Shown piece after piece: positions 54,898-64,000 of a stretch of 64,000 nucleotides of DNA. Every line of letters begins with the position of its first letter. The first letter of the stretch is position 1. Origin of the DNA: Panulirus ornatus (lineage: Eukaryota > Arthropoda > Malacostraca > Decapoda > Palinuridae); the NCBI RefSeq assembly GCF_036320965.1, contig NC_092234.1, positions 40,559,505 through 40,623,504 of the forward strand. The letters run 5' to 3'. A model generated the notes under the pieces. The model had not been told where the DNA came from and did no database searches. It was given only the letters and a program-made list of their open reading frames with translations. A program made the translations under genes and the position numbers.

Positions 54898-54900
<3 letters not shown>

Positions 54901-55360
54901 GGTGACATGGCACTTCAATAGGAGTTCATATGATTCTATTCAACGTAATTTTTTCCTAAATATGTGGGACAACATGTTACATGGAGACAATCCACTTCTT
55001 GAGGTGTCAGTACTTAACAGTTGTTTAGATCCTAAAATTACAATGGCGAACCTCTGTCTAACATCAACCACTACAGACCAACCACTGTCTTACTTGACTA
55101 GCAGTAACCATTAAAAGGGAGAGTGATAGAATGGGATGTCACATGATAGGGGTTGAGCTTGGTTGCTGGGTGTGTCTTGAACATTTTTTGTTTTCATGTT
55201 TTGTCAATTCTCTCATAATGATATGATTTATGATAGGATGGGCTTTAAAGTTCCCTGGGGAAAAATCAAAGTTCTTAGTATAACAATTATGACAAATTCA
55301 GTGAAGCTGCATGTGGCATAATCTGCAGAGTGGTATAGAATATCAGAATTTTCAGGATCT
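54898..55360. other. Unassigned spacer
   Basis: About 460 bp with no recognisable similarity; a 72-codon ORF at 54896-55114 has no motif. Confidence 0.45.
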
Positions 55361-56517
55361 ATGTGGCATACAGAAATTGGGAGTTGGGCAGATTAGAAAG
55401 GGTAGTGATGGTTGGAATGAAGAAGTAAAATTTTCAGGGAAAGAGAAAAAAAGGCAGCATTTACAGGGAAGAAGAGCAAATGTTTGGGGATGTATAAAAG
55501 AAAGCAGCAGGAGGTCAGGAGGAAGGTGCAAGAGTAGAAAATGAGGGCAAATGAGAGTAGGGGTGAAAGAGCATCATCAAACTTCAGGGAGGATGAAACG
55601 ATGTTTTGGAAGGAGGAAAATAATGAGCAAAAGACAAGAGAACAAATGGGAACATTGGTAAAAGGGGCAAAAGGGTAAGTAACAACAAGTAGTGATTAAG
55701 TGTGGGAGAGATGAAGTAAGGATTTTGAAGGATTGTTAAATGTGTTTGATAATAGATTGGACAGATTTAGGGTGTCTTGGTTGGGATGGTATGCAAAATG
55801 AGAGTTGTGGAGAATGGACTGGTGAAGAAGGAAGAGGTGGTGAAAGCCCTGCAGAAGATGAAATGCAGCAAGGTGGCAGGAGTGGATGGTATTGCAGTTC
55901 AGTTTATTAAGAAAGGGGGGTGACTGACTGGATGGTAAGGATAGTCAGTGTATATATGAATCTTGGCAAAATGCCTGAGCATTGCAAAAATGCATGTATA
56001 GTGCCAGTGTATAAAGGCAAAGGGGATAAAGGTGAATGTCCATTCTACAGAGGTATAAGTTTGTTGAGTACACCTGGTAAGTTGTATGGGAGGGCACTGA
56101 TTGTGAGGGTGAAGGCATATATAGAGCATCAACTGGGGAGAAACAGTGTGGTTTTAGAAGTGGTAGAGGATGTGTGGATCAGGTGTTTGCTTTGAAGATT
56201 GTGTGTGAGAAATACTTAGATAAATAGATGGATTTGTATGTGGCACTTATGGATCTGGTGAGGGCATATGATAGAGTTGATGGAGATGCTTTTTGGAAGG
56301 CCTTAAGAATGTATGATGTGGGATGTAAGCTGCTAGAAGCAGTGGTAAATTTTTAACAAGGGTGTAAGGTATTTGTGTGAGGAGGAAGAAAGGAGAGTGA
56401 ATGGTTCCCAGTGAAGGTCAGTCTGCGGCATGGGTGTGCTGTCACCATGGTTGTTTAATTTGTTAATGATTAGGGTGGCAATGGAGGTAACTGCAAGTTG
56501 TGGAGAAAGTGGTGAGT
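55361..56517 (+). mobile_element. R22: old RTE-type LINE, linker to RT
   Basis: Decayed plus-strand copy beginning in the linker (GVGQIRKGSDGWNEEVKFSGKEK, 55380 on). It continues through broken counterparts of MFWKEVN, KMKCSKVAGVDGIAVQFIKKG (about 55855) and WMVRIVSVYMNLGKMPEHCKNACIVPVYKGKGDKGECPFYRGISLL and SGRGCVDQVFALK (55920-56200), LYVALMDLVRAYDRVDGDAF (about 56230-56290) and LRHGC near 56428, ending near 56517 before the FADD box. Many stops and indels; among the most diverged copies here. Confidence 0.75.
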
Positions 56518-56640
56518 ATGTTACCATTTTTAGATTGCATGTTCCAATAGGATGGAAACATGTTTAAGTTTAGCATATATAGAAAACCCACCAATGTTTG
56601 TTCACATTACATTGTAGATATTATACCCCACCTTTTCCCA
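56518..56640 (+). mobile_element. Penelope-like RT fragment
   Basis: About 120 bp matching 52715-52800: TTAGATTGCATG, GGAAACATGTTTAAGTTTAG, and the codons MFKFSIYRKPTNVCSHY. It is joined directly to R22 on the left and to an RTE 3'UTR scrap on the right. Same family as the Penelope-like fragments at 51861-53427. Confidence 0.7.
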
Positions 56641-56649
56641 CGTCAACAA

Positions 56650-56745
56650 TGTTGTGCCAGGAAACAGACGAAGAAAGACCCATCCACTCATATACACACA
56701 TATATACATACATGCACATACACATACATAAACATATATATATAT
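56650..56745 (-). mobile_element. R23: RTE 3'UTR scrap, minus
   Basis: The bases GTGCCAGGAAACAGACGAAG and CCATCCACTCATATACACAC match the complement of the last part of the RTE 3'UTR (compare 1005-1060). About 95 bp, ending in a TA-rich stretch. Confidence 0.6.
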
Positions 56746-56750
56746 TTGTT

Positions 56751-57456
56751 TGGTAAAGTGTGTGGAAGAAGAAACTTAAGAGTAAATGTGAATAAGAGCA
56801 AGGTTATTAGGTACAGTAGGGTTGAGGGTCAAGTCAATTGGGAGGTGAGTTTGAATGGAGAAAAACTGGAGGAAGTGAAGTGTTTTAGATATCTGGGAGT
56901 GGATCTGGCAGCGGATGGAAACATGGAAGCGGAAGTGGATCATAGGGTGGGGGAGGGGGCGAAAATTCTGGGGGCCTTGAAGAATGTGTGGAAGTCGAGA
57001 ACATTATCTCGGAAAGCAAAAATGGGTATGTTTGAAGGAATAGTGGTTCCAACAATGTTGTATGGTTGCGAGGCGTGGGCTATGGATAGAGTTGTGCGTA
57101 GGAGGATGGATGTGCTGGAAATGAGATGTTTGAGGACAATGTGTGGTGTGAGGTGGTTTGATCGAGTGAGTAACGTAAGGGTAAGAGAGATGTGTGGAAA
57201 TAAAAAGAGCGTGGTTGAGAGAGCAGAAGAGGGTGTTTTGAAGTGGTTTGGGCACATGGAGAGGATGAGTGAGGAAAGATTGACCAAGAGGATATATGTG
57301 TCGGAGGTGGAGGGAACAAGGAGAAGAGGGAGACCAAATTGGAGGTGGAAAGATGGAGTGAAAAAGATTTTGTGTGATCGGGGCCTGAACATGCAGGAGG
57401 GTGAAAGGAGGGCAAGGAATAGAGTGAATTGGAGCGATGTGGTATACCGGGGTTGA
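56751..57456 (+). pseudogene. RTE C-terminal ORF (from R24)
   Basis: About 234 uninterrupted element codons, open upstream to 56560 across unrelated sequence. It contains only the part after the FADD box, so no catalytic core is present. Confidence 0.75.
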
Positions 57457-57656
57457 CGTGCTGTCAGTGGATTGAAGCAGGGCATGTGAAGCGTCTGGGG
57501 TAAACCATGGAAAGCTGTGTAGGTATGTATATTTGCGTGTGTGGACGTATGTATATACATGTGTATGGGGGGGGGTTGGACCATTTCTTTCGTCTGTTTC
57601 CTTGCGCTACCTCGCAAACGCGGGAGACAGCGACAAAGTATAATAAAAATAATAAT

Positions 57657-57660
<4 letters not shown>
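56751..57660 (+). mobile_element. R24: RTE-type LINE, C-terminal part and short 3'UTR
   Basis: Starts at FGKVCGRRNLRVNVNKSKVI after a TATATATTTG joint and is open to 57456: FRYLGVDLAADGNMEAE (the same N as in R18), CLRTMCGVRWFDRV, WFGHMERMSEERL, GTRRRGRPNWRW, VNWSDVVYRG. The short 3'UTR ends near 57640 in GACAGCGACAAAGTATAATA, then (AAT)n and (TA)n. It is close in sequence to R16 and R18. Confidence 0.85.

Positions 57661-57741
<81 letters not shown>
57645..57741. repeat. (AAT)n then (TA)n microsatellite
   Basis: The TAATAAAAATAATAATAATA tail of R24 passes into about 40 TA units; the other side is the 3' end of minus-strand R25, so two LINE tails meet here. Confidence 0.95.
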
Positions 57742-57747
<6 letters not shown>

Positions 57748-60408
57748 CATACACAGATATACACATATATACATATGCTTTCATCCATTCCCAGCACCAC
57801 CCTACCCCACACGAAACTTCATCACCATCCCCTGTATCAGTGACATAGTGCCAGGAAAACAGACAAAAAAGGCCACATTCATTCACACTCATTCTCTAGT
57901 TGTCATGTTTAATGCACCAAAGCCACAGTTCCCTATCCACATCCAGCCCCCACAGACCTTTCCATGGTTTATCCCTGACATTTCACATGCCCTGGTTCGG
58001 TCTATTGACAGTACGTCGACCCCAGTACAACAAATTGTTCCAATTCACTCCATTCTTTGCATGCCTCTCACCCTCCTGCATGTTCAGGCCCCGATCGCTA
58101 AATATCTTTTTCACTCCTTCCTTCCACCTCTAATTTGGTCTCCTGCTTCTCCTTGTTCCTTCCACCTCTGACACATATATCCTCTTTTTTAACCTTTCTT
58201 CATTTTTCTTTCTATATGTCCAAACCATTTCAACACCATCTTTTGCTCTCTCAGCCACACATCTCTCTTACTCTTTCATTTCATACTCAATCAAACCACC
58301 TCACACAACATGCTGTCCTCAAACATTTAATTTCTAACACATCCACCCTCCTCTGTACAACCCTATCAATTGCCCATGCCTCGCAACCATGTAATATTGT
58401 TGGAATTACTGTTCCTTCAAACATACTCCGAGATAATGTTCTCTCCCTCCACACATTTTTCATTGCTTCCAGAATCATCACCCCCTCCCCAATCACTCTC
58501 CTCTCATCTTACTCATATACATGCCTTACATCTATGATAAAACTTTTCACTGCTAGTAGCAACTTACCTCCATACCCATATACTCTTAAAACCTTCCATA
58601 AAACATCTCTATCATCCCTATCATATCACTTCTCCAGATTCATAAATGCTACATACAAATCCATCTGTTTTTCTAAGTATCTCTCATATATATATTCTTC
58701 AAAGCAAGCACCTGATCCACACATCCTCTACCACTTCTGAAACCTCACTGCTCTTCTGTAGTCTGATGCTCTGTACATGCCTTCATCCTCTCAATCAATA
58801 CATTCCCATATAATTTCCCAGGAATACTCAACAAACTTATGCCTCTATAGCTTTCACTACCTCTTCTCTCTTTACTAAACCATTCTCCCTGACCTCAACA
58901 CCCTATATCTGCCACTCTATCATCATACACATTCAACAAACCTTCAAATACTCACTCCATCTCCTTCTCACTTCATCACTACCTGTTATTACCTCACCAA
59001 TGTTCCAATTTGTTCTCTTATCTTATGCACATTATTTACCTCCTTCCATAACATCTTTTTATTCTTCCTAAAATCTAATGATACTCTCTCACCCCAACTC
59101 TCCTTTGCCCTCTCTTTCAACCCTTGCACCTTTCTCTTAACCTCCTGCCACTTTCTTTTATACATTTCCCTGTCATTTGCACTACTTCCCTGCAAGTATT
59201 TCAAGCACCTCTCTTTTCTCTTTCACGAACAACCTTACTTCTTCATCCCACCATTCACTACCTTTTTTAATCTGCCCATCTCCCACCTTTCTCATGCCAC
59301 ATGCATCTTTTGCACAAGGCATCACTGCTTCCCTAAATACATCCCGTTCCTCATCTACACCCCTCCTGTCATCTGCTCTCACCTTTTGCCATTCTACACT
59401 CACTCTCTCCTGGTACTTCCTCACACAAGTCTTCTTTCCAAGCTCACTTACTCTCTCCTCTCTCTTCTGCCCAACAGTCTCTTCTTTTTTGAAAACCTCT
59501 ACAAATATTTAACTTCACCTCCACAAGATAGTGATCAGACATCCCTCCAGCTGCCCCTCTCAGCATATTAACATCCAAAAATCTATTCTTTACACGCCTA
59601 TCAATTAACACTTAATCCAATAATGCCCTTTGACCGTCTCTCCTGCTCACATACATAATACTTATGTATATCCCTCTTTTCAGACCAGGTATTCCCAAAC
59701 ACCAGTCTTTTTTCAGCACACAAATCCACAAGCTCTTCACGATTTCCATTTACAACACTGAATGCCCCATGTACACCAATTATACCCTCAACTGCCACAT
59801 CATTCACCTTCGCATTTAAATCACCCATCACTGCAACCCAGTCTCATGCATCAAAGCTGCTAACACACTAACTCAGCTGCTTCCAAAACACTTGCCTCTC
59901 ATGATCTTTTTTCTCATGACCAGGTGCATAGGCACCAATAATCACCCATCTCTCTCCATCCACTCTCAGTTTTACCCATATCAAATGAGAATTTACTTTC
60001 TTACACTCTTTCACATACTCCTCCGACTCCTGCTTCAGGAGTAGTGCTACTTCTTCCTTAGCTCTTGTCCTCTCACCAACCCCTGACTTTACTCCCAAGA
60101 CTTTCCCAAACCACTCTTCTCCTTTACCCTTGAGCTTTGTTTCACTAAGAGCCAGAAAATCCAGGTTTCCTTCCTCAAACATACTACCTATCTCTCCTTT
60201 CTTTTCATCTTTGTTATATCCACACACATTCAGACACCCCACTCTGAGCCTTCGAGGAGGATAAGCACTCCCCGCTTGACTCCTGTTTCCCTTTCTAGAA
60301 ATTGAAATATAAGGAGGGGAGTTTCCAGCACCCGGCTTCCATCCCCTTTAGTCTCCTACAACATGCAGGGAATATGTGGGAAGTATTCTTTCTCCCCTGT
60401 CCCCAGGG
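57742..60408 (-). mobile_element. R25: older RTE-type LINE, both ends present, internally deleted
   Basis: Minus strand. 3'UTR 57742-58020, C-terminal domain 58030-58490, then a jump near 58497-58505 from the GEGVMILEAMKNVW region directly to the YRCKACI counterpart, which removes the FADD box. RT fingers 58550-58850, another deletion near 58850, linker 58860-59220, EN end 59182-59590, EN 59601-60242 (LSETKLKGKGEEW, IGAYAPGHEKK, MGDLNAKVNDVAVEG) and 5'UTR to 60408, where the element start CCCTGGGGACAGGGGAGAAA can be read on the minus strand. Many stops. It gives an independent view of the true 5' end of the family. Confidence 0.82.
59868..60242 (-). pseudogene. RTE endonuclease N-terminal ORF (from R25)
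   Basis: A 124-codon open stretch: GCLNVCGYNKDEKKGE, LDFLALSETKLKGKGEEWFG, LRVDGERWVIIGAYAPGHEK, ending in a stop at the QLS codons. It keeps the Asn, Glu and Tyr boxes of EN. The GDLN box is in another frame at 59601-59831. Confidence 0.72.
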
Positions 60409-63400
60409 ATGGAGAGAGACAGGTGATTATTGGTGCATATGCACCTGGGCATGAGAAGAAAGATCATGAGAAGCAAGTGTTTTGGGAGCAGTTGAGTGAG
60501 TGTGTTAGCAGTTTTGATGCACAAGACCGGGTTATAGTGATGGGTGATTTGAATGCAAAGGTGAGTAATTTGGCAGTTCAGGGAATAATAGGTGTACATT
60601 GGGTGTTCAGACTTGTAAAGGGAAATGATGAAGAGCTTGTAGATTTGTGTGCTGAAAAACGACTGGTGATTGGGAATACCTGGTTTGAAAAGAGAGATAT
60701 ACATAAGTATACGTATGTGAGTAGGAGAGATGGCCAGAGAGCATTATTGGATTACGTGTTAATTGATAGACGCATAAAAGAGAGATTTTAGGATGTTAGT
60801 GTGCTGAGAGGTGCAACTGGAGGGATGTCTGATCATTATCTTGTGGAGGCGAAGGAGAAGATTGGTAGAGGTATTCAGAAAAGATGAGAGAATGTTTGGG
60901 TGAAGAGAGAGGTGAGAGTAAGTGGGCTTGGGAAGGAGACTTGTGTGAGGAAGTACCAGAAGAGATTGAGTGCAGAATGGTAAAAGGTGACAGCAAAGAA
61001 CGTAAGGGGAGTGGGAGAGGAATGGGATGTATTTAGGGAAGCAGTGATGGCTTGCGCAAAAGATGCTTGTGGCATGAGAAGCGTGGGAGGTGGGCAGATG
61101 AGAAAGGGTAATGAATGGTGGGATGAAGAAGTAAGATTATTAGTGAAAGAGGAGAGAGAGGCAATTGGATGCGTTTTGCAGGGAAATAGTGCAAATGACT
61201 GGGAGATGTATAAAAGAGGCAGGAGGTCAAGAGAAAGGTGCAAGAGGTGAAAAAGAGAGCGAATGAGAGTTGGGGTGAGAGAGTATCATTAAATTTTAGG
61301 GAGAATAAAAAGATGTTTTGGAAGGAAGTAAATAGTGTGTGTAAGACAAGAGAACAAATGGGAACATCGGTGAAGGAGGCTAATGGGGAGGTAATAACAA
61401 GTAGTGGTGATGTGAAAAGGAGATGGAGTGAGTATTTTCAAGGTTTGTTGAATGTGTTAGGTGATAGAGTGGCAGCTACAGGGTGTTTTGGTCGAGGTGG
61501 TGTGTGAAGTGAGAGGGTTAGGGAAAATGATTTGGTAAACAGAGAAGAGGTAGTGAAAGCTTTGCGGAAGATGAAAGAAAGCTAGGCAGCGGGTTTGGAT
61601 GGTATTGCAGTGGAATTTATTAAAAAGGGGGTGACTGTGTTGTTGACTGGTTGGTAAGGATATTCAGTGTATGCATGGCTCATGGTGAAGTCCCTGAGGA
61701 TTGGCGGAATGCATGCAAAGTGCCATTGTACAAAGGCAAAGGGGAAAAAGTTGTGTTCAAATTACAGAGGTATAAGTTTGTTGAGTATTCCTTGGAAACT
61801 ATATGGGGAGGGTATTGACTGAGAGGGTAAAGGCATGTATAGAGCATCAGATTGGGGAAGAGCAGTGTGGTTTCAGAAGTGGTAGAGGATGTGTGGATCA
61901 GGTGTTTGCTTTGAAGAGTGTATGTGAGAAATACTTAGAAAAGCAAATGGATTTGTATGTAGCATTTATGGATTTGGAGAAGGCATATGATAGAGTTGAT
62001 AGAGATGCTCTGTGGAAGGTATGAAGAATATATGGTGTGGGAGGCAAGTTTTCAGAAGCAGTGAAAAGTTTTTATCGAGGATGTAAGGCATGTGTAGGAA
62101 GAGAGGAAAGTGATTGGTTCTCAGTGAATGTTGGTTTGCGGCAGGGGTGTGTGATGTCTCCATGGTTGTTTAATTTGTTTATGGATGGGGTTGTTAGGGA
62201 GGTGAATGCAAGAGTTTTGGAAAGAGGGGCAAGTATTCAATCTGTTGTGGATGAGAGAGCTTGGGAAGTGAGTCAGTTGTTGTTCACTGATGATACAGAC
62301 TGGTGGCTGATTCATGTGAAAAAATGCAGAAGCTGGTGACTGAGTTTGGTAAAGTGTGTGAAAGAAGAAAGCTGAGAGTAAATGTGAATAAGAGCAAGAT
62401 TATTAGGTACAGTAGGGTTGAAGGTCAAGTCAATTGGGAGGTAAGTTTGAATGGAGAAAAACTGGAGGAAGTAAAGTGTTTTAGATATATGGGAGTGGAT
62501 TTGGCAGCAGATGGAACCATGGAAGCAGAAGTAAATCATAGGGTGGGGGAGGGGGCGAAAGTCCAGGGAGCATTGAAGAATTTGTGGAAGTTGAGAACAA
62601 GCAAAAATGGGTATGTTTGAAGGAATAGTGGTTGTGAGGCGTGGGCTACAGAGAGAGTTGTGCGGAGGAGGGTGGATGTTTGAGGACAATATGTGGTGTG
62701 AGGTGGTTGGATCGAGTAATAATAATAGGGTAAGAAAGATGTGTGGTAATAAAAAGAGTGTGGTTGAGAGAGCAGAAGAGCGTGTTTTGAAATGGTTTGG
62801 TCACATGGAGAGAATGAGTGAGGAAAGATTGACCAAGAGGATATATGTGTCAGAGGAGGAGGGAACGAGAAGTGGGACACCAAATTGGAGGTGGAAAGAT
62901 GGAGTGAAAAAGATTTTGAGTGATCGGGGCCTGAACATGGAGGAGGGTGAAAGGCGTGCAAGGAATAGAGTGAATTGGAACAACGTGGTATACTGGGCTC
63001 GACGTGCTGTCAATGGACTGAACCAGGGTATGTGAAGCGCCTGGGGTAAACCATGGAAAGTTGTGTGGGGCCTGGATGTGGAAAGGGAACTGTGGTTTCA
63101 GTGTATTATACATGATAACTAGAGACTGAGTGTGAACGAATGTGGCCTTTGTTGTCTTTTCCTAGCGCTACCTCATGCATATGCGAGGGGAGGGGGTTGT
63201 TATTTCATGTGTGGTGGGGTGGCGATGGGAATGAATAAAGGCAGACAGTAAGAATTATGTACGTGTATATATGTATATGTCTGTGTGTGTATATGTATGT
63301 ATACGTTGAGATGTATAGGTGTGTATATTTGCATGTGTGGACGTGTATGTATATACATGTGTATGTGGGTGGGTTGGGCCATTCTTTCGTCTGTTTCCTT

Positions 63401-63450
63401 GCACTACCTCGCTAACGCAGGAGACAGCGACAAAGCAAAATAAAAATAAA
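60409..63450 (+). mobile_element. R26: RTE-type LINE, most of element, frameshifted
   Basis: Plus-strand copy from DGERQVIIGAYAPGHEKK in EN to the long-type 3'UTR. Open blocks: EN 60409-60791 (VMGDLNAKVSNLAVQG), linker 60987-61507, RT 61803-62024 (AFMDLEKAYDRVDR), 62037-62339 and 62303-62620, C-terminal 62607-63035. The catalytic box reads FTDD (TTCACTGATGAT) where others have FADD, and bases are lost just after it. Near 62630 the VPTMLYG codons are deleted. The 3'UTR ends in CTCGCTAACGCAGGAGACAG and a AAAATAAAAATAAATA tail. It is joined back to back with the 5' end of R25. Confidence 0.85.
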
Positions 63451-63457
63451 TATATTT

Positions 63458-64000
63458 CATCAGCAAACAACAGCTGATGATTCAGTGCTAGTGGCTAATT
63501 TGGGTGAGAAACTGCAGAAGCTTGTGATTGAGTTTAGTAAAGTGTGTGAAAGAAGAAAGGTGAGAGTAAATGGGAATAAGACCAAGGTTATTAGGTACAG
63601 TAGGTTTGAGGGACAAGTCAGTGGGGAGGTAAGTTTGAATGGAGAAAAACTGGAGGAAGTGAAGTGTTTTAGATATCTGGGAGAGGATTTAACAGTGGAT
63701 GGAACCATGGAAGCGGAAGTAAGTCACAGGGTGGGGGAGGGGACAAAGGTTCTGGGAGCATTGAAAAATGTGTGGAAGGCGAGAACATTATCTTGGAAAG
63801 CAAAAGTGGGTATGTTTGAAGGAATAGTGGTTCCAACAATGTTATATGATTGCGAGGCGTGGGCTATAGATAGTGTTGTGCAGAGGAGGGTGGATGTGTT
63901 GGAAATGAGATGTTTGAGGACAGTATTTGGTGTGAGGTGATTTGATTGAGTAAGTAATGAAAGGGTAAGAGAGATGTGTGGTAATAAAAAGAGTGTGGTT
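63458..64000 (+). mobile_element. R27: RTE-type LINE, RT palm onward (runs off window)
   Basis: Starts at the FADD region with a fold-back junction (63458-63464 is the reverse complement of 63473-63479). It continues open over 63485-63940: KLQKLVIEFSKVCERRKVRV, FRYLGEDLTVDGTMEAE, GCEAW as DCEAW, RRVDVLEMRCLRTVFGVR, then TGA for TGG (VRW). It runs past the window edge in the CGNKKSVV codons. It is somewhat diverged from the main subfamilies. Confidence 0.83.

Noticed and set aside
53250..54899. 549-codon ORF spanning the N gap
   Set aside because: It reads through 100 N and joins Penelope-like, inverted RT and EN sequence. Only 53646-54857 is real element coding.

Overview
This window is eukaryotic repeat-rich DNA. 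It has no operons or bacterial-type genes, long (TA)n, (CT)n and (TTA)n tracts, one 100-N assembly gap at 53428-53527, and no host gene that I can recognise on either strand. The LINE families and the tail sequences suggest an arthropod. A decapod crustacean is my best guess, but that is recall rather than something the sequence proves.

The main content is one family of non-LTR retrotransposon (LINE) of RTE type: a single ORF with an AP-type endonuclease (EN), a reverse transcriptase (RT) and a C-terminal domain. I mark 27 copies or fragments, called R1 to R27, on both strands. By my coordinates they cover about 44 kb of 64 kb. Only R18 (48197-51443) keeps an uninterrupted ORF (998 aa, 48320-51316). 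The others carry 5' truncations, frameshifts, stops, internal deletions or nested insertions. The consensus element runs from a 5' end CCCTGGGGATAGGGG, through about 120 bp of 5'UTR and a roughly 3 kb ORF, to a 3'UTR of about 450 bp that ends in GCTACCTCGCTAACGCGGGA and an A-rich or TAA-rich tail. Two subfamilies can be told apart: one with the long 3'UTR, and one with about 260 bp of it deleted plus linked amino-acid changes.

A short element of about 240 bp (S1-S3 at 608-849, 31216-31457, 42274-42506) has the 5' end of the LINE and a 3' end like that of the LINE, with no coding part. It looks like a non-autonomous, SINE-like partner of the RTE family.

Layout: 1-3591 RTE copies and one short element (minus strand); 3605-5640 degenerate CR1/L2-like LINE; 5641-12100 the quietest stretch, unassigned, with one tiny RTE 3' stub; 12120-14500 fragments of two other LINE lineages; 14521-32672 a nearly continuous head-to-tail run of RTE copies (plus strand); 33358-39965 two old minus-strand RTE copies, one split by a jockey-like LINE and the other by a Tigger/pogo-like DNA transposon with a clear TA target duplication; 40226-51850 younger RTE copies, including the intact one; 51861-53427 two Penelope-like fragments head to head, running into the gap; 53528-64000 more RTE copies in mixed orientation, with another Penelope piece. 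The genes form no host pathway. The coding logic is that of retrotransposition: EN nicks the target, RT copies from the 3' end, and the non-autonomous elements probably borrow this machinery.
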